Source of the DNA: Pseudomonas sp. GM79
GTDB lineage: Bacteria > Pseudomonadota > Gammaproteobacteria > Pseudomonadales > Pseudomonadaceae
Assembly: GCF_000282495.1 (NCBI RefSeq)
Contig: NZ_AKJE01000039.1
Coordinates: 1 to 64,000, forward strand
Length of the DNA stretch: 64,000 nt
Direction of reading: 5' to 3'
Below are positions 8,604 through 17,335 of the stretch, in pieces. The position numbers and the translations under genes are program-made. The notes under the pieces are model-generated. The model searched no databases. It was given only the letters and a program-made list of their open reading frames with translations, and was not told the origin of the DNA. How positions within the stretch are numbered: the stretch's first letter is position 1; every line of letters begins with the position of its first letter.

Positions 8604-9947
8604 ATGAACCCACAAGAAGCCGCAAAAGCCCCGATCATCACCAGCATGCAGGTTGTGCCGGTGGCCGGCCACGATGGCATGCTGCTCAATTTGAGTGGCG
8701 CCCATGGTCCGTTTTTCACCCGCAACATTGTGATCCTCAAGGACAACGCCGGTCACACTGGAGTCGGTGAAGTGCCGGGTGGCGAGCGTATTCGTCAGAC
8801 GCTGGAGGATGCGCGCGCACTGGTGGTCGGCAGCCCGATCGGCACTTACCAGAAGATCCTCAATCAAGTGCGCCAGACCTTTGCCGATCGCGATGCCGGT
8901 GGTCGCGGCCTGCAGACCTTCGACCTGCGCATCACCATTCACGCGGTCACTGGCCTTGAAGCCGCCCTGCTCGACTTGCTCGGTCAGCACCTGGACGTAC
9001 CGGTCGCGGCCCTGCTCGGCGAAGGCCAGCAGCGCGACGAAGTGAAGATGCTCGGCTACCTGTTTTATGTCGGTGATCGCAATGAAACCGATCTGGCCTA
9101 CCGCAGCGAACCGGACGCCGACAACGACTGGTTCCGTGTGCGTCACGAAAAAGCCATGAGCGCCGACGCCGTGGTGCGTCTGGCGGAAGCCGCCCACGCC
9201 CGTTATGGTTTCAAGGACTTCAAACTCAAGGGTGGCGTGTTGAGTGGCGACGAGGAAATCGAAGCGGTCACCGCCCTCGCCGAACGCTTTCCCGATGCAC
9301 GCATCACCCTTGATCCGAATGGCGCCTGGTCGCTCAAAGAAGCGATCCGCCTGTGCCGGGATCAGCATCACGTTCTCGCTTACGCCGAAGACCCATGCGG
9401 TGCGGAAAACGGTTACTCGGGCCGTGAAGTCATGGCCGAGTTCCGTCGTGCCACGGGCCTGAAAACCGCGACCAACATGATCGCTACCGATTGGCGGGAA
9501 ATGGGCCATGCGATCCAGTTGCAGTCTGTGGATATTCCTTTGGCCGACCCGCACTTCTGGACCCTGCAAGGCTCGGTTCGAGTCGCGCAGATGTGCCACG
9601 AATGGGGCCTGACCTGGGGCTCGCATTCCAACAACCACTTCGATATTTCCCTGGCCATGTTCACCCACGTCGCGGCGGCTGCGCCGGGCGAGATCACGGC
9701 CATCGACACCCACTGGATCTGGCAAGACGGCCAACGCCTGACCAAAGCGCCGCTGCAAATCGTCGACGGCTGCGTGCAGGTGCCGAAAAAACCTGGCCTG
9801 GGGGTGGAGCTGGACATGGATCAGCTGGCCAAGGCCCATGAGCTGTACAAAGGCATGGGACTGGGCGCGCGGGATGACAGCGTGGCGATGCAGTTTCTGA
9901 TTCCGGGGTGGAAATTCGATAACAAGCGGCCGTGTCTGGTGCGGTAA
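8604..9947 (+). CDS. gudD: D-glucarate dehydratase GudD
   Basis: An enolase-superfamily enzyme of 447 residues (E. coli GudD has 446). It dehydrates D-glucarate to 5-dehydro-4-deoxy-D-glucarate, which is later converted to 2-oxoglutarate in Pseudomonas. Visible signatures are the catalytic KxK in [11 protein letters not shown], the metal ligands in [16 protein letters not shown] and ATNMIATDW, and the catalytic histidine in [10 protein letters not shown]. It forms an operon with gudP. Confidence 0.96.
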   Translation: MNPQEAAKAPIITSMQVVPVAGHDGMLLNLSGAHGPFFTRNIVILKDNAGHTGVGEVPGGERIRQTLEDARALVVGSPIGTYQKILNQVRQTFADRDAGGRGLQTFDLRITIHAVTGLEAALLDLLGQHLDVPVAALLGEGQQRDEVKMLGYLFYVGDRNETDLAYRSEPDADNDWFRVRHEKAMSADAVVRLAEAAHARYGFKDFKLKGGVLSGDEEIEAVTALAERFPDARITLDPNGAWSLKEAIRLCRDQHHVLAYAEDPCGAENGYSGREVMAEFRRATGLKTATNMIATDWREMGHAIQLQSVDIPLADPHFWTLQGSVRVAQMCHEWGLTWGSHSNNHFDISLAMFTHVAAAAPGEITAIDTHWIWQDGQRLTKAPLQIVDGCVQVPKKPGLGVELDMDQLAKAHELYKGMGLGARDDSVAMQFLIPGWKFDNKRPCLVR

Positions 9948-9970
9948 CCCTCTGAAAACACCTCAATCCC

Positions 9971-10060
9971 TGTGGGAGCGGGCTTGCTCGCGAAGGCGGT
10001 GTGTCAGTCAACATCAATGTTGAATGTAATGACCCCTTCGCGAGCAAGCCCGCTCCCACA
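9971..10060. repeat. REPIN
   Basis: Complete inverted pair of the TGTGGGAGCGGGCTTGCTCG motif between the convergent 3' ends of gudD and ampR. Confidence 0.95.
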
Positions 10061-10070
10061 GTGTTTTGTA

Positions 10071-10943
10071 TTAATGCGAAGCTTGCAGCAACCAGTCCTT
10101 GAACGCGGCCATCGCCGACGTTTCAGGGCGCGACTGCAAGCGGGTCAGCCAGTAGCTGCCCGTGGTGATCCCGATGGCGAACGGTTGCTCGATTGCGCCC
10201 ACCGCCAGTTGTCGAGAGAACATCAAGGGCGGCGCCAATGCCACTCCAGCCCCTTGCAACGCCGCTTCCATCATCGCCAGCGAGGAATCGAAGACGATGC
10301 TCCGGGGCGGTGCGGCATGGGTCGAGAGACCGGTCGCCTGAAACCACTCCGGCCACTCATCCGTGCGATAGGAGCGCAACAACGTTTGCTGCAACAGGTC
10401 GGCCGGGGTGTGCAATTGGCGCGCAATCTCGGGAACGCAGAGCACTGACAGCGGCGCCTCGATCAACCGCACCGCTTCGATCCCATGCCACGCCCCCGCA
10501 CCAAAGCGAATGGCGTAATCCAGGCCTTCGGCGGCCACATCCACCCGGTTGTTATTGGTCGACAGGCGCAAATCTATGAACGGATGTTTCTTCTGAAAGT
10601 CCGCCAATCGCGGCAACAGCCAACCGACCGCGAAAGTCCCCACGACGCCCACCGTCAGCACCTCACGAAAATGCCCGCCCTCGAAGCGCTCCAGCGTCTC
10701 GGCTATCCGGTCGAAAGAGTCGCGCAATACCGGCAGCAGGGTTTCACCTTCGCTGGTCAGCATCAGGCCTCGGGGCAGGCGTTTGAACAAGGTCACGTTA
10801 AGCTGGGCTTCAAGGCTTTTGACCTGATGACTCACCGCTGCCTGCGTGACACACAACTCCACCGCCGCCCGGGTAAAACTCAGATGGCGTGCCGAAGCCT
10901 CGAAGGCGCGTAGCGCATTCAGCGGCAGATGAGGTCGAATCAT
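10071..10943 (-). CDS. ampR: LysR-family beta-lactamase regulator AmpR
   Basis: A 290-residue LysR-type regulator. AmpR represses or activates ampC depending on bound muropeptide from cell-wall recycling. The N-terminal helix-turn-helix reads RPHLPLNALRAFEASARH then LSFTRAAVELCVTQAAVSHQ, which is nearly diagnostic of AmpR. I chose the ATG at 10943 because GGGAG lies seven bases upstream and the AmpR family begins at M-[IV]-RPHLPL. It is divergent from ampC, the standard inducible arrangement. Confidence 0.93.
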   Translation of the reverse strand: MIRPHLPLNALRAFEASARHLSFTRAAVELCVTQAAVSHQVKSLEAQLNVTLFKRLPRGLMLTSEGETLLPVLRDSFDRIAETLERFEGGHFREVLTVGVVGTFAVGWLLPRLADFQKKHPFIDLRLSTNNNRVDVAAEGLDYAIRFGAGAWHGIEAVRLIEAPLSVLCVPEIARQLHTPADLLQQTLLRSYRTDEWPEWFQATGLSTHAAPPRSIVFDSSLAMMEAALQGAGVALAPPLMFSRQLAVGAIEQPFAIGITTGSYWLTRLQSRPETSAMAAFKDWLLQASH

Positions 10944-11103
10944 GCCCACTCCCAAAATTTTCTAATGGCTCATCTGAAATATCGTCGTTTGTGGGTATTC
11001 GCCAAACTGCATAGATTTGGCTCGCCCAGCAACGGACCGGCTTGAAAAACCGCTCGGAGTGTAGCGGTTAACACAATAGAAACTCATGGAAAATGACTCA
11101 ATC
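10944..11103. promoter_or_regulatory. ampR-ampC divergent control region
   Basis: A 160-base gap that should hold the AmpR binding site and both promoters. An AT-rich stretch (AAACTGCATAGATTTGG near 11007) could contribute to a LysR-type T-N11-A site, but I cannot define it firmly. Confidence 0.4.
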
Positions 11104-12258
11104 ATGCGTATAAAAAATCAGAGAAAACTCGCGTCTTACAGCGCTTTCGCACTTCTGCTAGGCGTCAGTCACAGCTTTGCTGACGACCGCATCGAAGCGA
11201 TCGTCAAGGCCGCCGTTGAACCGGTGATGCAGCAACAGCAGATCCCCGGTGTCGCGGTCGCGATTACAGTCAACGGCAAACCGCATTACTTTAACTACGG
11301 CGTGGCCTCGAAAGAAAACGGCAAAGCCGTTACCGAAGACACCCTGTTCGAGATCGGTTCGGTGAGCAAAACCTTCACCGCCACCCTTGCCGCCTATGCC
11401 CACGCGACAGGCAAACTGGCCCTGTCGGACAACGCCAGCCAGGTTCTACCGACATTACGTGGCAGCGCGTTCGACAACATCAGCGTGCTGCAACTCGGCA
11501 CCTACACCGCCGGTGGTTTGCCCCTGCAATTCCCCGGTGATGCGGACCATCAGGACAAGATGCTCGGCTATTTCAAACAGTGGAAACCGGCCTACGCCGC
11601 CGGCACTCATCGCCTGTATTCAAACCCCAGCATTGGGTTGTTCGGCTATCTGGCAGCCCATAGCATGGGAGCGCCGTTCGATGAGCTGATGGAAAAAACC
11701 TTGCTGCCGAAATTCGACCTCAAGCACAGCTACCTCAAGGTGCCGCAGGATCAGATGGCGCTTTACGCCCAGGGTTACAACAAGGACGACAAGCCTGTGC
11801 GGGTCGAACCGGGCGCGCTGGATTCCGAAGCTTATGGCGTTAAAACCAGTGCCTCGGATCTACTGCGCTATGTTGAGGCGAACATGAATCCGACGTCGCT
11901 GGAAAAGCCCTTGCAGCAAGCCATCGCCACCACTCATACCGGTTACTACACCGTTGGCGAGATGACTCAAGGGTTGGGGTGGGAGTTCTACAACTATCCG
12001 GTAACGCTCGATACATTGCTGGCGGGCAACTCGTCGCAGATGGCGTTTGAGGCTCATGAAGTCAAGTGGCTGAACCCGCCCCAACCTCAACACAATACGG
12101 CGCTGATCAACAAAACCGGCTCAACCGGCGGCTTTGGCGCCTATGTAGCCTTTATCCCGGCGAAGGACATCGGCATCGTGATCCTGGCCAACAAAAACTA
12201 CCCGAACCCCGAGCGAGTCAAAATCGCTTACAAGATATTGAGTGCGCTGACTGAATGA
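11104..12258 (+). CDS. ampC: Class C beta-lactamase AmpC
   Basis: A periplasmic serine cephalosporinase. The three class C motifs are present: SVSK at 86-89 (nucleophile S86), YSN at 172-174 and KTG at 337-339. A signal peptide covers about residues 1-26 (ending SHSFA|DD). I prefer the ATG at 11104 because it begins a normal basic signal peptide; the ATG at 11086 adds MENDSI, and neither has a strong ribosome site. It is divergent from ampR, so expression should be inducible by beta-lactams through muropeptide signalling. Confidence 0.95.
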   Translation: MRIKNQRKLASYSAFALLLGVSHSFADDRIEAIVKAAVEPVMQQQQIPGVAVAITVNGKPHYFNYGVASKENGKAVTEDTLFEIGSVSKTFTATLAAYAHATGKLALSDNASQVLPTLRGSAFDNISVLQLGTYTAGGLPLQFPGDADHQDKMLGYFKQWKPAYAAGTHRLYSNPSIGLFGYLAAHSMGAPFDELMEKTLLPKFDLKHSYLKVPQDQMALYAQGYNKDDKPVRVEPGALDSEAYGVKTSASDLLRYVEANMNPTSLEKPLQQAIATTHTGYYTVGEMTQGLGWEFYNYPVTLDTLLAGNSSQMAFEAHEVKWLNPPQPQHNTALINKTGSTGGFGAYVAFIPAKDIGIVILANKNYPNPERVKIAYKILSALTE

Positions 12259-12353
12259 TCCCGACAACCCATTGAAGCTGGGCAACCTCTCACCACAATG
12301 GTTGATCGGATTCCAAGTATCGGGTGGCAAACAAAATGGGCGACCTCTTGAGG

Positions 12354-12502
12354 TCAATGCCAGTCAGTAAGGCACGCAAACCTGTGGGAGCGGGCTTGCT
12401 CGCGAAGGGGGCATGTCAGTCGACATTAATATTGCCTGGCACACCGCCTTCGCGAGCAAGCCCGCTCCCACAGGGATTGCGCTTAACTGTCCTGCATTGA
12501 GG
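12354..12502. repeat. Extended REPIN
   Basis: Core pair 12383-12472. The flanks pair as well: TCAATGCCAGTCAGTAAGGC on the left and GCGCTTAACTGTCCTGCATT on the right, the same conserved flank seen at several other REPINs. Confidence 0.9.
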
Positions 12503-12536
12503 TAATGCCTCTCACCGCAATAGTGTTGCGCAATAT

Positions 12537-13070
12537 TCAATCATCCGGCATTTCAGGTGGTTTGGCGGGTTTCGCCGGTTTGCCCTTTGCGCCTTTGGCC
12601 GGCGCAACCTCAGCCACCGGCGCTGGCACCGGTACTGTCGCTTCCTTCTCGGCGGCTGGCAGCGCGTCGATGGTGCTGAAAATCTCTTTCAGCTCGACCG
12701 CATCCTTTTCAAGCTTCTTTTCGCCGTCCTTGCCGACCAGGATGATTTTGCTCTTCGCCCCGGCGCCCAACTTGAGCGAGCGAATCAACGCCATCGTTGT
12801 TTGCGGGTCGAGGTCTTTGCCGTCGCGCTGGCCCATCGTGTTGATCACGGTGTACAGCACCATGTTGCGCTCGGTGAAGCCCTTGCGACTGGCAGGTTCA
12901 TCCAGCGATTTTTTCAGGCTGATCCAAGTAGGGTCGACCGAACTGGGCGCGATGACAATCAAGGGACGGGCCCTGCCCACGTCTTTAACCAGAGGGGAAT
13001 CGTCATCGGCGGCGAACAAGGGGCCTACGAAAGCCAGCAGAGTAGCCAGGGTCAAAGACCTGATGAGCAT
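12537..13070 (-). CDS. Exported DUF4174 protein
   Basis: A 177-residue protein of unknown function with a signal peptide (ending GPLFA|ADDD). The central region (RARPLIVIAPSSVDPTWISL, RNMVLYTVIN, SKIILVGKDGEKKL) has the thioredoxin-like DUF4174 pattern without a CxxC. The last 40 residues are low complexity, rich in Ala, Pro and Lys. I chose the third codon of the longer reading frame (ATG at 13070) because AAAAGGAG abuts the first ATG and is six bases from the second. Confidence 0.8.
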   Translation of the reverse strand: MLIRSLTLATLLAFVGPLFAADDDSPLVKDVGRARPLIVIAPSSVDPTWISLKKSLDEPASRKGFTERNMVLYTVINTMGQRDGKDLDPQTTMALIRSLKLGAGAKSKIILVGKDGEKKLEKDAVELKEIFSTIDALPAAEKEATVPVPAPVAEVAPAKGAKGKPAKPAKPPEMPDD

Positions 13071-13246
13071 GCGCATCTCCTTTTGATATCCACGCTCTAA
13101 TGATTGCGCATCGCGGCGAACGTTCCGGGTGAGGCGTATTTATGTTCGCCTTGCCCCAAGCTTAGGTCAGGGCGGTCATTGCGCAACAGCCTGAGCTAAT
13201 CTCATAGCACGACTCGCACGACCTGATTCGCCGTGAGGATTTTTCC

Positions 13247-13615
13247 ATGAGCGCTCAGCTGAACCACACCATCGTCTGGTGCCGTGACAAACAGGTGTCG
13301 GCCCGCTACCTGACCGACCTCCTTGGCCTGCCCGATCCCGAGCCGTTCGGACCGATGCTGGTAGTCAAATTCGATAATGGCGTGTCGCTGGATTTCTACA
13401 ACAACGACCCGCCGATTGCCTCCCAACACTATGCGTTCCTGATTGGCGACAAAGACTTCGATGCGGCCTTCGCTCGCCTGCAAGCGCGCAAGCAGCCCTG
13501 GTGGGCAGATCCTGGCAAACAACGGCCGAATGAGATCAATGATTACGGCAGTGGCCGGCGGGTGTATTTCGATGACCCGGACGGGCATCTGCTGGAGATT
13601 TTTACCCGGGAATAG
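13247..13615 (+). CDS. VOC (glyoxalase/bleomycin-resistance fold) family protein
   Basis: A 122-residue vicinal-oxygen-chelate protein. Visible are LNHTIVWCRDKQVSARYLTD at the start and YFDDPDGHLLEIFTRE at the end, which supply the His and Glu ligands of this fold. Substrate unknown. It may be an isomerase, a dioxygenase subunit or a resistance protein; the sequence does not decide. TGAGGA precedes the ATG. Confidence 0.8.
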   Translation: MSAQLNHTIVWCRDKQVSARYLTDLLGLPDPEPFGPMLVVKFDNGVSLDFYNNDPPIASQHYAFLIGDKDFDAAFARLQARKQPWWADPGKQRPNEINDYGSGRRVYFDDPDGHLLEIFTRE

Positions 13616-13630
13616 AGACCCGTTATTAGC

Positions 13631-13830
13631 GCAATGCTGTTCACTTAAGCGCGACTCTCAGTCATGCCAACCTTTGTGGCGAGCGAGCTTGCTCGCGTTG
13701 GGCTGCGTAGCGGCCCCAAAAATCTGATAACAATCGCCGGTTTTTGTGAGTGCTAAGCACTCAAGCGCGAGCATGCCTCCCTCGCCACAGGTTATTCACT
13801 GACTCAAGACTCTTAAGTGAACAGCATTGC
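13631..13830. repeat. Nested palindromic element (variant REPIN with 19-bp outer arms)
   Basis: A REP-like pair of another type (GTGGCGAGCGAGCTTGCTCG and its degenerate mirror ending CCTCGCCAC) is enclosed by a perfect 19-bp inverted repeat, GCAATGCTGTTCACTTAAG (13631-13649) and its complement (13812-13830). The right arm ends just before the erythromycin-esterase stop codon. Confidence 0.85.
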
Positions 13831-13843
13831 CGTGATTCGCGTG

Positions 13844-15211
13844 TCATATACCGAACGGAAAGGTGTCTTCCTCGTGCTCCATGAATTCAGGCGCCGGCAA
13901 TGGCGAGACCGCATGGGTTTTTTCGATCCAGACAAAAGCGTCGAACTGCTCCGCCAGCACTGCCTGAAAGTAATGGCTCTGGCGCTCGGTCCTGGGTCGA
14001 TAGATGACGCCGATGGCGCGTTCAAGTAACGACCCGGCCAGCACGTCCAGCAACTCCTCGCTCGGTGACGTCCGCCAGTCGAGCAGTGCTGCGGGGACGC
14101 CGGCCTTGAGAAACAGTTGTTCCCAGCTGTCGGCCAATGCCGGGTTCACCTGTTTGACCTGCATCGGCTCATCCCAGTCGTCGGCGGCGGCGACGGTGCC
14201 GTGGTCGGTGCCCATGCCGATCAGCACCGCTTGTGAGCCGTAGGCCGTGCGGCACAACTGGCCAATGTTGAACTGTCCCTCCCAGCCCATTTGCGTGGCG
14301 GCGGCGTTGCCGATGTGTGAGTTATGCGCCCACACCACCGCTTTGGCGCCTGCCCCGCGATGCTCCATCAGAGTTTGCAAGGTGTCGAACATGTGCAGGT
14401 CACGCAGGTTCCACGAGGCGGTCGAGCCGCGGTACATGGCGCGGTAATACTGCTCGGCGGCCCGCACGACGCGGGCGTTCTGGGTGGCGCTGAAAAACGC
14501 CTCGTCGTCGGCGACCATCGGATCAAGCCGTTCGCCCAGCAGCACATTCAATTGCTCGACCACTGCGTCCTCGCACGTGGCCATGTTGCCCCGCTCAGCG
14601 AAATGACCGTACAGCGCCGGGTCGTCATGCCACGGCGTCAGGCAGCTGTAGCGATGGCGGGCCTCTTTCGCCAGTTGCGGGTCGGTCTTATCGAGATAGC
14701 CCAGTACTTCGTCGATGGAGTGACGCATGCTGTAAACATCCAGCCCCCGAAATTCTACCCGCTGCTCAAACGCCAAGCCGCGATTATGGTGGTGCAGCCA
14801 ACGGGTAAAGGTCTGCACGGCCGTGTTACGCCACATCCAGGTGGGGAATCGGGCAAAGGCCTGTTTTTTCCAGGCAGAGCGGCCCAGGTCGCGGACACAT
14901 CGATCGATCTGCCCTGCATCGGGCCAGTCGGCTTCAACCGCGACGATGCCGAAGCCATGCTGCTCGATCAGGCGGCGGGTGATCGCCGCTCGGGTCTGGT
15001 AGAAGTCCTGGGTGCCGTGGCTGGCTTCGCCGATCAGCACCACGCTGGCATCGCCAAAGCGGTCGAAGAGTTTGCCGAATTCAGGTGAGTCGAGTGCAGG
15101 CAACGGCTCGGCATGACGGCGTAGCACCTCGGCCGCGTTGCCGGGTGGCTCGCCGCGGGGGCGGCGGAACCGTCTTAGAAGATCGTTTACGGGGCTGTTC
15201 ATGGACGTCAT
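13844..15211 (-). CDS. Erythromycin esterase family protein
   Basis: A 455-residue protein of the Ere/succinoglycan-biosynthesis esterase superfamily. The active-site pattern VVLIGEASHGTQDFYQTRAA with conserved Glu and His is near residue 60, followed by VAVEADWPD, FPTWMWRN, and a second histidine motif VVWAHNSHIGNAAATQMG. These residues serve macrolide esterases, but most chromosomal relatives have no proven macrolide activity, so resistance should not be assumed. The in-frame ATG at 15202 is an alternative start; the GAGG upstream is close to the first and somewhat far from the second. Confidence 0.85.
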   Translation of the reverse strand: MTSMNSPVNDLLRRFRRPRGEPPGNAAEVLRRHAEPLPALDSPEFGKLFDRFGDASVVLIGEASHGTQDFYQTRAAITRRLIEQHGFGIVAVEADWPDAGQIDRCVRDLGRSAWKKQAFARFPTWMWRNTAVQTFTRWLHHHNRGLAFEQRVEFRGLDVYSMRHSIDEVLGYLDKTDPQLAKEARHRYSCLTPWHDDPALYGHFAERGNMATCEDAVVEQLNVLLGERLDPMVADDEAFFSATQNARVVRAAEQYYRAMYRGSTASWNLRDLHMFDTLQTLMEHRGAGAKAVVWAHNSHIGNAAATQMGWEGQFNIGQLCRTAYGSQAVLIGMGTDHGTVAAADDWDEPMQVKQVNPALADSWEQLFLKAGVPAALLDWRTSPSEELLDVLAGSLLERAIGVIYRPRTERQSHYFQAVLAEQFDAFVWIEKTHAVSPLPAPEFMEHEEDTFPFGI

Positions 15212-15295
15212 GACCTCATCTGAACGTGGTCATAATTTTGACTACGCCAGTGAGGGCATGATTCCGCTAAATTCAGTGATCTATACGGTGCCGGA

Positions 15296-16081
15296 TCAGA
15301 ACGCCAGCTTGTAGCCGATCAGCACCAGCATCGTGGCCAGGCATGGACGCAGCAGTTCGTCGGAGATCCGCCCGGTCAAATGGCTGCCCAGGTAAATCCC
15401 CGGCAGCGAACCGACCAGCAAGTAGCCCAAAACGTGCCAATCCATATTGCCCATGCTCGCATGGCCCAGGCCGGCGACCAGGGTCAGGGGCACGGCGTGA
15501 GCGATTTCGGTGCCGACCAGCCGGCGGGTAGGCAGCATCGGGTACAGAATGAACAGCGCTACTGTGCCCAGGGCGCCAGCGCCGATGGAGGTCAGGGCCA
15601 CCATGGTGCCAAGGACCAATCCGGTGATAACGGTCAGTGCATTCAAGCGGGGGCCGCTAGGGTTGTAGTGGCCGCCCGCCCGTTTGTGGGCGAAATCGAG
15701 CAAGCGTTTCTTGAAGAAAATTGCCAGCGCCGTGGCGAACAATACGAAGCCCAAGGCTTGTTTGATAACGGCGTTCATCGCGTCGGGCGAGGTCTGCAAA
15801 CTGCTCAAAAACCACAGTGTCAGCGCTACTGCCGGCACACTGCCGAGGGTCAGCCAACCGGTGATCGCCCAGTCGATGTTCTTGTTCTTGCGATGAACCA
15901 GCACACCACTGGATTTGGTAATGGCCGCGTACAGCAAGTCCGTGCCCACCGCCGTAGCCGGGTTGACGCCGAACCACAACAGAATGGGGGTCATCAATGA
16001 ACCACCCCCGACGCCCGTCATGCCGACAATAAAGCCGACCACCAGACCTGCAACGACCAACCCGAAATTACCGAATTCCAT
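15296..16081 (-). CDS. TauE/SafE-family sulfite exporter-like permease
   Basis: A 261-residue integral membrane protein with about eight hydrophobic segments. Each half has the family pattern: GMTGVGGGSLMTPILLWFGVNPATAVGTDLLYA in the first, LTSIGAGALGTVALFILYPMLPTRRLVGTEIAHAVPLTL in the second. The family exports sulfite, sulfoacetate and related organosulfur anions. No sulfur genes adjoin it, so the substrate is open. Confidence 0.88.
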   Translation of the reverse strand: MEFGNFGLVVAGLVVGFIVGMTGVGGGSLMTPILLWFGVNPATAVGTDLLYAAITKSSGVLVHRKNKNIDWAITGWLTLGSVPAVALTLWFLSSLQTSPDAMNAVIKQALGFVLFATALAIFFKKRLLDFAHKRAGGHYNPSGPRLNALTVITGLVLGTMVALTSIGAGALGTVALFILYPMLPTRRLVGTEIAHAVPLTLVAGLGHASMGNMDWHVLGYLLVGSLPGIYLGSHLTGRISDELLRPCLATMLVLIGYKLAF

Positions 16082-16221
16082 TAATACGCCCAGAGAATCG
16101 CAGGAGAATAACCGGCTCGCAGCATAGCGATTTTTCTTATAACCACTTATATCGATGCGGTCTATCGTTATGCCAACTCATTGAGCCGGAACACAGTTTT
16201 CCCTCCCAACCAAATCCCCCT

Positions 16222-16311
16222 TGTGGGAGCGGGCTTGCTCGCGAAAGCGGTGTATCAGTCGATACTCATGGTGACTGGCACGACGCCTTCGCGAGCAAGC
16301 CCGCTCCCACA
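16222..16311. repeat. REPIN
   Basis: Complete inverted REP pair between the TauE-like gene's upstream region and the 3' end of the lipoprotein gene. Confidence 0.95.
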
Positions 16312-16335
16312 GGGGGTTTGGGTTCAGCACTCGAA

Positions 16336-17085
16336 TTACTGCACTGGCAAGAAATTCAGGAACAGCAAACTCTGGGCATAGTTGAGGCCGATCCGCCGGT
16401 AGCGTTCGTCGAGCATCTGGGTCAACAGGTCCAGCCGTGCGACGATTTTGCCGAACTCCACGGCAAAGCTCAGGTTGCTGCCCTCCTCCGAGATTTCGTT
16501 GGAAAACAGCAACGGCTCGCCTTGCTTGTTTTGTCGCTGACTCAAGATCCAGGTGGCCTTCTCGATGTTGCGCGCGGCATTGCTGACGAAGGTCGGGTTG
16601 ATCGCATCCGTCATGTAGAACTCCAGCCGATTGCCGTGGGCGGTGACCAGCATGCTGCCGATGGCATAGATGAAGGCACCGACCCGGTCGCCGAGAAATT
16701 CCGGGCTCATGGCGTAGCTCAGCGCAGCCAGGTCTTTTTTGCCACCGAGAGTGGGTAGCGGCTCCTGCTGTTCGATGGCCATGCGCACTTGTTTTTCCGC
16801 GGTGCCGACATCGAGGAAGCCGGACTTTTTCAGCTCCTCCGGATTGCGCAGGTAGAGCTTGTTCATTAACAGGTAAAGGCTTTCGAGGTTGTCACGCATC
16901 GTCAGGGTCGCCATGCGGTCGACGCTGGTCTGGAGGAATTCCTGGGGTTGGCCGTTGCGAAACTGGCTGACGATATCGTTGCCCGGCTGATGACTGCAGC
17001 CACTGACGAAGAGCATCGACAAGCCAGTCAGCAGCCAGCAATAACGGCGAATGTGCGGGGTAAAGCGGGGTAAAACTCGAGCCAT
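16336..17085 (-). CDS. Conserved Pseudomonas lipoprotein of unknown function
   Basis: A 249-residue protein with a type II signal: basic start (ARVLPRFTPHIRRYCW), hydrophobic core, and lipobox VSGC. The rest is mostly predicted helix without recognised catalytic motifs. I chose the ATG at 17085; the in-frame start at 17139 adds an 18-residue proline-rich stretch before the signal peptide. I do not recognise the family. Confidence 0.7.
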   Translation of the reverse strand: MARVLPRFTPHIRRYCWLLTGLSMLFVSGCSHQPGNDIVSQFRNGQPQEFLQTSVDRMATLTMRDNLESLYLLMNKLYLRNPEELKKSGFLDVGTAEKQVRMAIEQQEPLPTLGGKKDLAALSYAMSPEFLGDRVGAFIYAIGSMLVTAHGNRLEFYMTDAINPTFVSNAARNIEKATWILSQRQNKQGEPLLFSNEISEEGSNLSFAVEFGKIVARLDLLTQMLDERYRRIGLNYAQSLLFLNFLPVQ

Positions 17086-17216
17086 GGGTTCTTGAACTTG
17101 GGCATGGGCCGGCGGTGGGGATCGCCGCGGGCTGGCCAAGGATAGAACCGCGAAAGCCGAAAAAGTGCAGTGCCGGTGGTCCGTAAACGCGGATCACCGT
17201 GAAAACGGATCTTTAT

Positions 17217-17302
17217 TAGTCATACTTTATAATTGCAACCCCGCATAAATAAGCTATAAATCCTTCCTTGATCGCGTTAAAACTCGATTATTAGTATGAC
17301 TA
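17217..17302. promoter_or_regulatory. Paired operator-like sites upstream of galM
   Basis: A perfect 10-bp inverted pair, TAGTCATACT (17217-17226) and AGTATGACTA (17293-17302), with AT-rich DNA between. Each half also resembles a full GntR-type operator (TAGTATGACTA). The right copy ends 33 bases before the galM start. Confidence 0.45.
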
Positions 17303-17335
17303 CTTCTCACAAAACAACAAAAAGGAAGGTCAACC

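Noticed and set aside
8571..9839. 422-codon open frame antisense to gudD
   Set aside because: Lies wholly over gudD, which has clear catalytic motifs; no independent support.
13844..15211. Acquired macrolide-resistance gene
   Set aside because: The gene has ordinary local composition and no mobile element nearby; the family is common in chromosomes without proven resistance function.
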